In this document: positions 7,351 through 15,304 of the stretch, one piece after another
How positions within the stretch are numbered: position 1 is the stretch's first letter
Layout of the letters: each line of letters opens with the position of its first letter
Assembly: GCA_025774605.1 (NCBI GenBank)
Contig: JALGVR010000006.1
Coordinates: forward strand, 1-44,427
From: a bacterium
GTDB taxonomy: Bacteria > Electryoneota > AABM5-125-24 > Hatepunaeales > Hatepunaeaceae
Reading direction: 5' to 3'
Length of the DNA stretch: 44,427 nt
Made by a program: the position numbers and the translations under genes
The notes under the pieces: generated by a model
What the model was told of the DNA's origin: nothing
Database searches by the model: none
The model's input: the letters and a program-made list of their open reading frames with translations, nothing else

Positions 7351-8520
7351 GTGGCATATTTCGTGCAAAATTCGGATTACCGCAGCGACCGCAGCGCCTC
7401 CGACCGCGCCCGCCACCGGCAGAAGATACGCGAAACAATCAAGGATAACATCGCCGATATTGTCTCCGAGGAGGCTATTATCGGCAAAGCCGGCGACAAG
7501 GTCATCAAGATTCCGATCCGGGGCATCAAGGAATATCGCTTCGTATACGGCGGCAATTCGCCTGGAGTAGGGCAGGGGGAGGGCGACACAAAGCCGGGCG
7601 ATATAGTCGGTAAGGGCGATCAGGATGGAAGCCCGCTGGGAGATAAAGCCGGCAACAGACCCGGCGAGGAATACTACGAAACCGAAATCACCATCGATGA
7701 ACTAACCGATATCCTGTTTGAGGATCTTGAACTGCCTCACCTCGAGCGAAGGAAATTCAGAGTCATAGAGTCAAAACGGCTGATCAAGCCCAAGGGTACA
7801 AAGAAGGTGGGAATACGCGCCAGGCTTGACAAGAGGAAGTCCGCGGTCGAACGGATAAAACGCAAGCTGGCAGGCGAAAGACTCGGTGACGATCAGGATC
7901 AACAGGAGGATAATGAGCGGTTTCCCTTTCATCAGGACGACCTGCGATACAAGCGGCTGGACGAGGACGTAAAGGAGGAGTCCAACGCGGCGGTGGTTTG
8001 CATCATGGATACATCGGGATCGATGGACGCCACCAAAAAGTTCCTGGCTCGCAGTTTCTATTTCCTGCTGTATCAATTTGTCAAGATCAAATACCGCAAT
8101 ACGGAACTGGTCTTCATCGCTCATCATACCGAGGCGAAAGAGGTCAACGAGGAGGAATTCTTCCACAAGGGGGAATCAGGCGGTACCCTGATCTCATCCG
8201 GCTATAACAAGGCTCTGGAGATTATAAACAGCCGTTATCACCCGTCGGTATGGAACATCTATGCCTTTCACTGTTCGGACGGCGACAACTGGAGCTCGGA
8301 CAACGAGGACGCGATCAAAGCCGCCAAAGACCTGCTTAAAGTCTGTAATCTATTTGGTTATGGTGAAATTAAACCGGGGAGGATCAGTAATTTCGAGTCG
8401 TCGATGTTCAAGATATTCGAACAGATAAAGGCTGACAACTTCGCCATGGTCAAGATTACGCGCAAGGAGGAGATCTGGCCCGCTTTCAGGTCCCTGATCT
8501 CGGTGGAAAAGGAAAGTTGA
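7351..8520 (+). CDS. YeaH/YhbH family protein (DUF444, von Willebrand A-like)
   Basis: Second gene of the prkA operon, 389 residues, starting with GTG 4 nt after the prkA stop. The N-terminus (DRSASDRARHRQKIRETIKDNI) and the linker with GGNSPGVGQGEGDTKPGDIVGKG match the DUF444 family, including its glycine-rich low-complexity stretch. The C-terminal half is a vWA-like domain with a MIDAS motif DTSGS (220-224), followed by GGTLISSGYNKALEII and HCSDGDNWSSDNEDAI, where T and D residues could complete metal binding. These proteins are cytoplasmic partners of PrkA; their molecular role is unclear. The operon arrangement strongly supports the assignment. Confidence 0.93.
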   Translation: MAYFVQNSDYRSDRSASDRARHRQKIRETIKDNIADIVSEEAIIGKAGDKVIKIPIRGIKEYRFVYGGNSPGVGQGEGDTKPGDIVGKGDQDGSPLGDKAGNRPGEEYYETEITIDELTDILFEDLELPHLERRKFRVIESKRLIKPKGTKKVGIRARLDKRKSAVERIKRKLAGERLGDDQDQQEDNERFPFHQDDLRYKRLDEDVKEESNAAVVCIMDTSGSMDATKKFLARSFYFLLYQFVKIKYRNTELVFIAHHTEAKEVNEEEFFHKGESGGTLISSGYNKALEIINSRYHPSVWNIYAFHCSDGDNWSSDNEDAIKAAKDLLKVCNLFGYGEIKPGRISNFESSMFKIFEQIKADNFAMVKITRKEEIWPAFRSLISVEKES

Positions 8521-8526
8521 GGTAAA

Positions 8527-9969
8527 ATGCCCGAATACACCCTCAGCGACCTCGAGAAATGGGAAGCGAAGATCAAGAAACTGGTGGACTCATTCGGGTT
8601 GAACCCATATCCGCAGATCTTCGAACTCTGCGACCAGAACCAGATGATAGGCTACATCGCCTATTCAGGGATGCCCGCCAGGTACCCGCACTGGTCGTTC
8701 GGCAAGCAGTTCGAGAAACAGCGGACACTGTACGATTTGGGCATTGCCGGTCTGCCGTACGAGATGGTCATCAATTCCAACCCCTGTCTTGCTTACCTGA
8801 TGAAGGACAACAGCCTGCTGCTGCAGGTGCTCACCATTGCTCATGTCTATGCACACAACGATTTCTTCAGGAACAACTTTAACTTCAGGAACACCCATGC
8901 CGAATATACGCTGGAGAAGTTCAAGGCACATGCCGACAGGCTGAGGAGATACGGCGAAGATCCCCGCATCGGTTCACTGAAGGTTGAGACCGTTCTTGAT
9001 GCGGCGCACGCGCTCTCGATGAACTGCAGGCGATATTCTTCTGTAAAGAAAGGCATGCCGTCGGCGCATAACGACGGGGAGATGAACGAGGGAACGATGG
9101 AGCGTGACGATCAGCAGCTTGCCCTGATGGAGGAAGTGGAAGCGGACGGGGAAAGGGGGAGGAACATCGCTAAAATCCCGCCCGAACCGGAAGAGGATTT
9201 ACTGCTGTTCATTCGTGATCACAATCACAAGCTGTCCGAGTGGGAGAAGGACCTGCTGACCATAGTACACGAGGAGGCTCAGTATTTTATTCCCCAGATC
9301 GAGACCAAGATAATAAATGAAGGCTGGGCGTCATACTGGCATAAGAAGATACTGGACAATCTCCATCTGCCGCAGGATATGCAGATGGAGTTCATGGTTC
9401 GTCACAACCAGGTTCTGCGTCCGATCCCGAGGAGTCTCAACCCCTACCATCTCGGATTTAAGATATTTGAAGACATCGTGCGGCGTTGGGACGAACCATC
9501 TGATCAGGAGCGCGAAACATTCAACCGCGAAGGTGGGGAAGGTCTGTCGAAGATTCTTCAGGTGCGGGAGACGGACCGTGATGAATCGTTTATACGTCAG
9601 TACCTGACGCGGGAGCTTATGGATCAGCTTGACCTGTACCAGCACGAGGATTTGGGCGGCGACAGGGTGGTTACAAAGGTTGCGTCCGAGGAGGATTGGA
9701 AGCAGTTGAAAGAGACCATTATCGCCAACACCGGCTTGAATTCGATGCCCGTAATAAAGGTGTGGGACGCCGACTACGACGGATACGGCAGGCTTCTGCT
9801 GGTGCACGAATTCGACGGCCGCGAGCTCGACAGGGACTACGCCCGTCATACGCTCAGGCATGTCAGGCGGCTATGGGGAAAAACCGTCATCCTTGAATCC
9901 CGCGCCGATTCACGAAAGGTGCAGATGATCTGCGAAGCGGATGATAAATTTGAGGTCAGGGAATTTTAG
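8527..9969 (+). CDS. SpoVR/YcgB family protein
   Basis: Third gene of the trio, 480 residues, ATG 6 nt after the yeaH stop. SpoVR landmarks are present: the N-terminal YPQIFELCDQNQMIGYIAYSG region, YPHWSFGKQFEKQRTLYDLG, ELVINSNPC-like YEMVINSNPCLAYL, HVYAHNDFFRNN, the central EEAQYFIPQIETKIINEGWASYWHKKI, and NPYHLGFKIFEDIVRRWD. The conserved His/Glu residues in INEGWASYWH resemble a metal-binding site, but no enzymatic activity is established. Bacillus SpoVR acts in spore cortex formation; E. coli YcgB is a stress protein. In a presumed non-sporulating Gram-negative, a general stress role with PrkA is more likely. Confidence 0.94.
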   Translation: MPEYTLSDLEKWEAKIKKLVDSFGLNPYPQIFELCDQNQMIGYIAYSGMPARYPHWSFGKQFEKQRTLYDLGIAGLPYEMVINSNPCLAYLMKDNSLLLQVLTIAHVYAHNDFFRNNFNFRNTHAEYTLEKFKAHADRLRRYGEDPRIGSLKVETVLDAAHALSMNCRRYSSVKKGMPSAHNDGEMNEGTMERDDQQLALMEEVEADGERGRNIAKIPPEPEEDLLLFIRDHNHKLSEWEKDLLTIVHEEAQYFIPQIETKIINEGWASYWHKKILDNLHLPQDMQMEFMVRHNQVLRPIPRSLNPYHLGFKIFEDIVRRWDEPSDQERETFNREGGEGLSKILQVRETDRDESFIRQYLTRELMDQLDLYQHEDLGGDRVVTKVASEEDWKQLKETIIANTGLNSMPVIKVWDADYDGYGRLLLVHEFDGRELDRDYARHTLRHVRRLWGKTVILESRADSRKVQMICEADDKFEVREF

Positions 9970-10000
9970 GATCGATTTTTATCCGCTGATAATCCTCGAC

Positions 10001-10115
10001 ACGCTGTAACAGCGTAGGGGTCGATTTATCGAACCCTCAATAAGTTAGGGCTCGGCATGCTGGCCCCTGTGCGCGGAAGTTCACCGGGCCTGGCCGTGCG
10101 CCGGCTGTTTAACAA
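10001..10115. repeat. Cluster of small palindromes
   Basis: The spoVR-nadE gap holds ACGCT-gtaac-AGCGT (10001-10015), then GGGGTCGA-ttta-TCGAACCC (10017-10036, one mismatch), then a GC-rich stretch with complementary GGCCC/GGGCC blocks (about 10070-10100). They could form hairpins that end the spoVR transcript, or be REP remnants. No T-run is present. Confidence 0.4.
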
Positions 10116-10139
10116 CAGGCAAAATTATCAGGACAGAAA

Positions 10140-11783
10140 GTGAAGGTAGCGTTAGCTCAGCTTAATCCGACGGTGGGTGATATTGAATCAAACCTTGCCG
10201 CGTTGAGGCGGACCGTCGACGGCATTAAGCCCGGTTCAGCCGACCTGGTGGTCTTTCCCGAGCTGTTCCTGTGCGGCTACCCGCCGCGGGATCTTCTTGG
10301 CCTGCCCTGGTTCATCGACCGGATGGAAAAGGCGCTTGAAGATGTGCTGGCGGTCGCCGGATCGAGACCCGATTTGGGCATTCTGCTGGGCACGGTCACG
10401 CGCAGTGGGATGATCAGCGGCAAGGGGTTGTTCAACAGCGCCCTGTTGATTGAGGGCGGTAAAGTCCTGTTTGAGCAGCACAAGCAGCTTCTGCCCACGT
10501 ACGATGTCTTCGACGAGAGCCGCTATTTCGATGCCGGCTTGACCTCCCGGGTCTTCAGCTTCAGAGGAGAAAAACTTGGCATTTCGATATGCGAGGATGC
10601 CTGGAACGATCCGGAGTTCGAGGTTAACCTCTTTTACAACCGGAATCCGATTGAGGTCCTGGCGCGGAGCGGGTCAAGCCTGATGATTAACATCTCGGCG
10701 TCTCCATACCACGTGAAGAAGGATACCGTTCGTTACGAGAGGTATTCGCATCACGCCAGAAAGTGGAGGATACCGACAATTTATATCGGTCAGGTAGGCG
10801 GCAACGACGATTTGATCTTTGACGGTCGCAGCATGGCGTTCGACGTTGAAGGACATCATACGGCGCTGTTGAAACCGTTTGAAGAGGATCTCTCAATTGT
10901 CGACAGTCGGAAGACCGGCGCTGACGAACCATATCAGTCGCTGCCCGACATGGAAGCCATGCGACGGGCGCTCTCGCTCGGGGTCAGTGATTATCTGCGG
11001 AAATGCGGTTTCCGAAACGCGGTTATCGGTCTTTCCGGAGGAATTGACTCGGCATTGACCGCCTGCATCGCGGTCGATGCGATCGGATCGGATAATGTAC
11101 GGGCGATAACCATGCCGTCCGGCTATTCATCCAAAGGGTCGGTGGATGATTCGCTGAAGCTGGCGGATAATCTCGGCATAAAATGCGACGTCATTCCGAT
11201 CGATGACATCCTCTCACAATATGAAGCCTCGCTTAAACAGGCTTTTACCAACAAGACACGGGATGTAACCGAGGAAAATCTTCAGGCGAGGATTCGCGGC
11301 AACCTGCTCATGGCATACTCCAACAAGTTCGGCGGCATTGTGCTGGCTACCGGAAACAAGAGCGAGCTGGCGGTGGGTTACTGCACATTGTACGGCGATA
11401 TGAGCGGCGGACTGGCGGTGATCAGTGATCTGCCCAAGATGATGGTTTACGAGCTGGCTCGCTGGTACAACCGGGATCGTGAGATTATTCCCGGGTCTGT
11501 GTTTACCAAGCCACCATCGGCGGAGTTAAGTACTGATCAGAAGGATCAGGATGTGCTGCCCCCGTATGATATCCTCGATAATATCCTCGAGATGTATCTT
11601 GATCAACGCATGTCCGAGGATGAGATCGTCTCTCAGGGGTTTGGACGTGAAACGGTTGATTGGGTTGTCAAGTCGATCGACCGCAGCGAGTACAAGCGTC
11701 GACAGGCTCCACTCGGACTCAGGGTGACCACTAAAGCCTTCGGCACCGGCTGGCGTATGCCCATCGCCGCGCGAAAGACCTGA
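10140..11783 (+). CDS. nadE: Glutamine-dependent NAD(+) synthetase
   Basis: Converts deamido-NAD to NAD with ATP, taking ammonia from glutamine; the last step of NAD synthesis, in the cytoplasm. The 547-residue protein fuses an N-terminal nitrilase-type glutaminase domain with the catalytic triad E41 (VVFPELFLCGYPPRD), K115 (HKQLLPTYDVFDE) and C151 (ISICEDAWND) to a C-terminal NAD synthase domain with the PP-loop SGGIDS (299-304). LATGNKSELAVGYCTLYGDMSGGLAVISDLPK is the standard deamido-NAD/ATP-binding region, and the ending PLGLRVTTKAFGTGWRMPIA is typical. Length is normal for the two-domain bacterial form. GTG start with AGGA upstream. The sirtuin at 31531 consumes the product, but the genes are far apart. 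Confidence 0.95.
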   Translation: MKVALAQLNPTVGDIESNLAALRRTVDGIKPGSADLVVFPELFLCGYPPRDLLGLPWFIDRMEKALEDVLAVAGSRPDLGILLGTVTRSGMISGKGLFNSALLIEGGKVLFEQHKQLLPTYDVFDESRYFDAGLTSRVFSFRGEKLGISICEDAWNDPEFEVNLFYNRNPIEVLARSGSSLMINISASPYHVKKDTVRYERYSHHARKWRIPTIYIGQVGGNDDLIFDGRSMAFDVEGHHTALLKPFEEDLSIVDSRKTGADEPYQSLPDMEAMRRALSLGVSDYLRKCGFRNAVIGLSGGIDSALTACIAVDAIGSDNVRAITMPSGYSSKGSVDDSLKLADNLGIKCDVIPIDDILSQYEASLKQAFTNKTRDVTEENLQARIRGNLLMAYSNKFGGIVLATGNKSELAVGYCTLYGDMSGGLAVISDLPKMMVYELARWYNRDREIIPGSVFTKPPSAELSTDQKDQDVLPPYDILDNILEMYLDQRMSEDEIVSQGFGRETVDWVVKSIDRSEYKRRQAPLGLRVTTKAFGTGWRMPIAARKT

Positions 11784-11843
11784 TTTGGACAGGCTGAAAT
11801 AGAATAAACACTCAAATTTTAATCCGTTTTAATTATATAATCC

Positions 11844-13544
11844 ATGTTCACACAACTAATCGAACCTCATGGCGGCGAGCTGGTCGATCTGATCGCGCCG
11901 GAGCAAAGGAGGAGTGAACTCCAATCGGAGTCGAGGAACTTGCGATCACTGACCCTGACTTCAGGGCAGCTATGTGATCTCGAGCTTCTGCTGAACGGTT
12001 CCTATTCACCGTTAAGGGGTTACATGAAGCGTAGGGATTGTCAACGGGTTCTGGACGAGATGCGTCTTGATGACGGTACGATCTGGCCCGTTCCGATTAC
12101 GCTTGAAGTGTCCGCACAACTTGCCCGCGACGTCGAAGCGGGGAATTCGGTGGTATTACGCGATCCTGAAGGTCTGATCATTGCCGCGCTTCAGGTCGAG
12201 GACGTCTGGCAGACTGATCGGGGAATAAAAAACAGTTCAACCACAGCGGGTGGTGAATATCTGGATTCAGAAGAGCGGTCAGCGGTGGGGGATCCATGGT
12301 TCATTGGCGGACGGATTGAGGGTATTAATATGCCCGAACATTTTGATTTCCGGTCGGTACGCCTTACCCCTTGGGATGTAAGAGCACAGTTTGAGAAGCT
12401 CGGTTGGAGGAGAGTGCTCGCCTTCCAGACCGCTGATTTCATACATCGCGCTCAACATGAGCTGATCCTTCAGGCGGTCAGGGCTGAGAGAACGAATCTG
12501 CTGATACAACCGTTGGCCTGGTTGAGTCAACGTGCAGACCGAAGTCACTATACCCGCATTCGGTCGATTCAGCATATCCTTTCATATTTTCCGCGTAATA
12601 CCGTCCGAATGGCTTTGTTGCCGTATTATCCGCGCTTTACGGACGGGCGTGAGAGATATTTGAGAGCCATCATTGCCAGGAATTACGGCTGTACACACCT
12701 TCTGATGGATGAGGATGAAGAGTGGGACGGGCAAGAGTCAACCTCCCTTAAGACGGAAGCCGATGATCTCATCTTCAGGGAGTTGGGTGTTAAAATCATT
12801 CCATTCAGGAGATTTATCCTCGTTGAGGAGCTCGATGCGCACGTGCCCGTTGATGAAGTCGAAACGGGAATGCGCGTTCGCAGCATCTCCAGGGCGGATA
12901 TGCTTGACAGACTGGCAGAGGGGAGGGATATTCCCGAATGGTTCACATTCCCGGAAGTTACACGGGAACTGAAGCGGGCTGTTCCACCGCGCCGTAAACA
13001 GGGTTTTACGGTCTTCTTCACCGGCCTTTCAGGCTCAGGTAAATCTACAATTGCCAAGATCTTGCTTGTCAAGTTTCTCGAGATGGCTGGACGACCGGTA
13101 ACGCTGCTGGACGGCGATATCGTGCGAAAAAACCTCTCCAGTGAGCTCGGCTTCTCGAAGGAGCATCGGGACGTCAACATCAGACGCATCGGGTTTGTCG
13201 CTTCAGAGATCACCAAGAACGGCGGAATAGCCATTTGCGCTCCGATTGCACCCTATGACCAGACAAGGAAGGCGGTCAGGGAGATGATCGGCAGATATGG
13301 CGGATTTGTACTTGTACACGTTTCAACTCCCGTCGAGGAGTGCGAGAGGCGCGACCGGAAGGGCTTGTATGCAAAGGCGCGCGCCGGCATCATCAAGGGA
13401 TTCACCGGTGTCTCCGACCCCTATGAACCACCGGCTGATGCCGAAGTAGTTATCGACACGACGGAACTGAAGCCTGATTCTGCCGCCCAGGAAATCATCC
13501 TTCATCTGGAGCAGCAGGGGTACATCGGCGTTAACAACGATTAA
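11844..13544 (+). CDS. APS kinase fused to a degenerate ATP-sulfurylase-like domain
   Basis: A 566-residue fusion. Residues about 1-385 align by eye with ATP sulfurylase: SLTLTSGQLCDLELLLNGSYSPL, WPVPITLEV, GDPWFIGGRIEGI and FEKLGWRRVLAFQT are well kept. The catalytic motifs are altered: Q-T-R-N-P-x-H-R-x-H reads QTADFIHRAQ (195-204), the M-R-x-A-G-P-R-E-A loop reads PRFTDGRER (263-271), and G-R-D-H-A-G reads DEDEEW (289-294). The C-terminal APS kinase domain looks intact: P-loop GLSGSGKST (394-402), LDGDIVRKNLSSELGFS, IAPYDQTRKAVREMI and the GLYAKARAGIIKGFTGVSDPYEPP lid region. It should phosphorylate APS to PAPS. The sulfurylase half is probably inactive, perhaps structural or regulatory. 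No other sulfate-assimilation gene is in the window. Starts 60 nt after nadE. Confidence 0.88.
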   Translation: MFTQLIEPHGGELVDLIAPEQRRSELQSESRNLRSLTLTSGQLCDLELLLNGSYSPLRGYMKRRDCQRVLDEMRLDDGTIWPVPITLEVSAQLARDVEAGNSVVLRDPEGLIIAALQVEDVWQTDRGIKNSSTTAGGEYLDSEERSAVGDPWFIGGRIEGINMPEHFDFRSVRLTPWDVRAQFEKLGWRRVLAFQTADFIHRAQHELILQAVRAERTNLLIQPLAWLSQRADRSHYTRIRSIQHILSYFPRNTVRMALLPYYPRFTDGRERYLRAIIARNYGCTHLLMDEDEEWDGQESTSLKTEADDLIFRELGVKIIPFRRFILVEELDAHVPVDEVETGMRVRSISRADMLDRLAEGRDIPEWFTFPEVTRELKRAVPPRRKQGFTVFFTGLSGSGKSTIAKILLVKFLEMAGRPVTLLDGDIVRKNLSSELGFSKEHRDVNIRRIGFVASEITKNGGIAICAPIAPYDQTRKAVREMIGRYGGFVLVHVSTPVEECERRDRKGLYAKARAGIIKGFTGVSDPYEPPADAEVVIDTTELKPDSAAQEIILHLEQQGYIGVNND

Positions 13545-13579
13545 CCCGCATGAAGTAACGGGGACGTTTTTTATATTGT

Positions 13580-13611
13580 CATCATGAAGGCAGTGAAGGA
13601 TCTTCATGATG
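13580..13611. repeat. Perfect 10-bp hairpin in a repeat-like stretch
   Basis: CATCATGAAG (13580-13589) pairs with CTTCATGATG (13602-13611) around a 12-nt loop. It is followed by GATTCTTCACTTCGTTCAG-tATGACA, which has the look of a dispersed repeat tail of another family than the element at 1-71. The 338-nt gap 13545-13882 also holds a weak CCCG/CGGG hairpin with TTTTTT right after the APS kinase gene (13545-13571) and the promoter at 13791. Confidence 0.5.
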
Positions 13612-13790
13612 GAAGGGGTGGAGATTCTTCACTTCGTTCAGTATGACACGACGTCGTTCTGAATGATATGCGGAAATGCAACTGTAAGCTGCCCGCCGTA
13701 ATTGGTCCGTTGTAAGGTGTGGATCGACATGTTAAGGAATACTCGCCGCTGTTTAACATATCAACATCCATTTAATTACCTGAAACAATC

Positions 13791-13819
13791 TTGACGATAC
13801 GGTTCTTCATGATTATATT
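13791..13819 (+). promoter_or_regulatory. Near-consensus promoter for the FapA gene
   Basis: TTGACG (13791-13796), a 17-nt spacer and TATATT (13814-13819), 64 nt before the ATG at 13883. It has the same architecture and the same -10 as the promoter at 263-291. Confidence 0.6.
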
Positions 13820-13882
13820 AAAGTTCATCATTTTCATGTTATTATAGTATAGGAGTAAAATGCCTTATCAAGGAGCAGGGAC

Positions 13883-15289
13883 ATGAATCCGCTGAAGCTG
13901 CGAATAGACCATAAGAAGATGAATGTATATCTGACAATCAGAGCTGATGCTGGTATAAACAAGATTACGACTGAAATGATTAAGGATTATCTTCTTGAGA
14001 ATGGTATAGTTAATGGTATCAACGAAGGAGCAATAAACAAGATGATCGAACGCGGGATCATTGACAGACCGATCAAGGTTGCTTCTGGTCGTGAGCCGGT
14101 TAATGGCGAAGATGGTCGTGTAAAGTTCTATTTCAAAACAGATGTTGAGTTGAAACCAAAAGTCCTGCCTGACGGCAGTGTCGATTATCGCGATCTTCAG
14201 TTGGCTCAGAACGCCGTGAAAGGCCAGGTGCTGGCGGAGAGAATCCCTCCAACCATAGGAACCCCCGGCAGGAATGTGTATGGAGAGGAAGTTCCTTCGG
14301 AGCCGGGGAGTTCGGCGCTGTTAATGGCCGGCAAGAATACGGACTTCAAAGATGAAGCTCAGAACATCCTCGTCTCACAGGTGGAGGGCAGCGTCAAGTT
14401 AAGGCCCGGCAACCGGGTGGTGGTCGATACCGTGTTCCGGGTCGAGCAGAATGTTGATTTCAGTACCGGTGATCTCGACGTTACAGGGGATGTGTACATT
14501 AACGGTAATGTCATATCCGGTTTCAAGGTCAGGGCGACGGGGAACGTGGTGGTTAACGGCCTGGTTGAGGACGCCGAGATAACTGCCGGTGGAGACGTGC
14601 TGGTGCGAAGGGGTTTTATTGGAACAGGTAAGGGGATAATCAATGCAGAAGGCAAGGTGGTGACCAAGTTTATCGATAATCAGACAATTAATGCCGGCAC
14701 TGAAATCCACATAGGCGAAGAGGCATTTCACTCGAAGCTGAGCGCCGGTAAATGCATAGTGATGATAAAGGGTCATGGCAAACTGGTGGGAGGCGATGCG
14801 CGGGCCGGAGAATTCGTGGAAGTCAACACGATCGGCAGTGAACAGCATGTTCGGACTAATGTTTCCGTCGCCGAGAACGCTGATCTGGGTGGTGAGATCG
14901 AGCTCATTGACACGGAGATCGCGCGCTTGCAGGAGAGGCTTGAGGAGGTGACCGAGCGAATGATGGGCATCATGGAGCGAGTGCCCGACGCCGAAATGAC
15001 CGACAGTCAGAAAAGACAGCTTAAGTCATTTGACAGGAGCAGCCAGATAATCGACGAGAAGATCAACAAGATGAAGGAGAAGAAATCGATGCTGGTAAAT
15101 GATATAGAGAATATCATGAATAATACCTGCATATTAGTCCGCAGGAATATTTTCCCCAGAACGAACCTGAAGATAGGGTGGTACAGCGAATATAACAACG
15201 TACTGCGGCGCGCCACCGAATACCGGATGGGAAAGGATGGATTGATAATCAGATCAGCCGACAGCCACCACCAGAAGGACGATTTATAG
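13883..15289 (+). CDS. FapA family protein (DUF342)
   Basis: A 468-residue soluble-looking protein with the DUF342/FapA pattern: an N-terminal mixed domain, then a right-handed beta-helix-like core rich in V/G/N turns (VDFSTGDLDVTGDVYINGNVISGFKVRATGNVVVNGLVEDAEITAGGDVLVRRGFIG, residues about 190-255). A coiled coil follows (about 330-400, LGGEIELIDTEIARLQERLEEVTERMM). IPPTIGTPGRNVYGEEVP is the classic DUF342 motif. The family is thought to form bactofilin-like or cell-surface-associated assemblies, sometimes linked to polysaccharide or motility regulation; the function here is unknown. AAGGAGC precedes the ATG. It converges with the minus-strand surface gene, with only 15 nt between stop codons. 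Confidence 0.88.
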   Translation: MNPLKLRIDHKKMNVYLTIRADAGINKITTEMIKDYLLENGIVNGINEGAINKMIERGIIDRPIKVASGREPVNGEDGRVKFYFKTDVELKPKVLPDGSVDYRDLQLAQNAVKGQVLAERIPPTIGTPGRNVYGEEVPSEPGSSALLMAGKNTDFKDEAQNILVSQVEGSVKLRPGNRVVVDTVFRVEQNVDFSTGDLDVTGDVYINGNVISGFKVRATGNVVVNGLVEDAEITAGGDVLVRRGFIGTGKGIINAEGKVVTKFIDNQTINAGTEIHIGEEAFHSKLSAGKCIVMIKGHGKLVGGDARAGEFVEVNTIGSEQHVRTNVSVAENADLGGEIELIDTEIARLQERLEEVTERMMGIMERVPDAEMTDSQKRQLKSFDRSSQIIDEKINKMKEKKSMLVNDIENIMNNTCILVRRNIFPRTNLKIGWYSEYNNVLRRATEYRMGKDGLIIRSADSHHQKDDL

Positions 15290-15304
15290 GTTCAGGTTCC
15301 CTTC

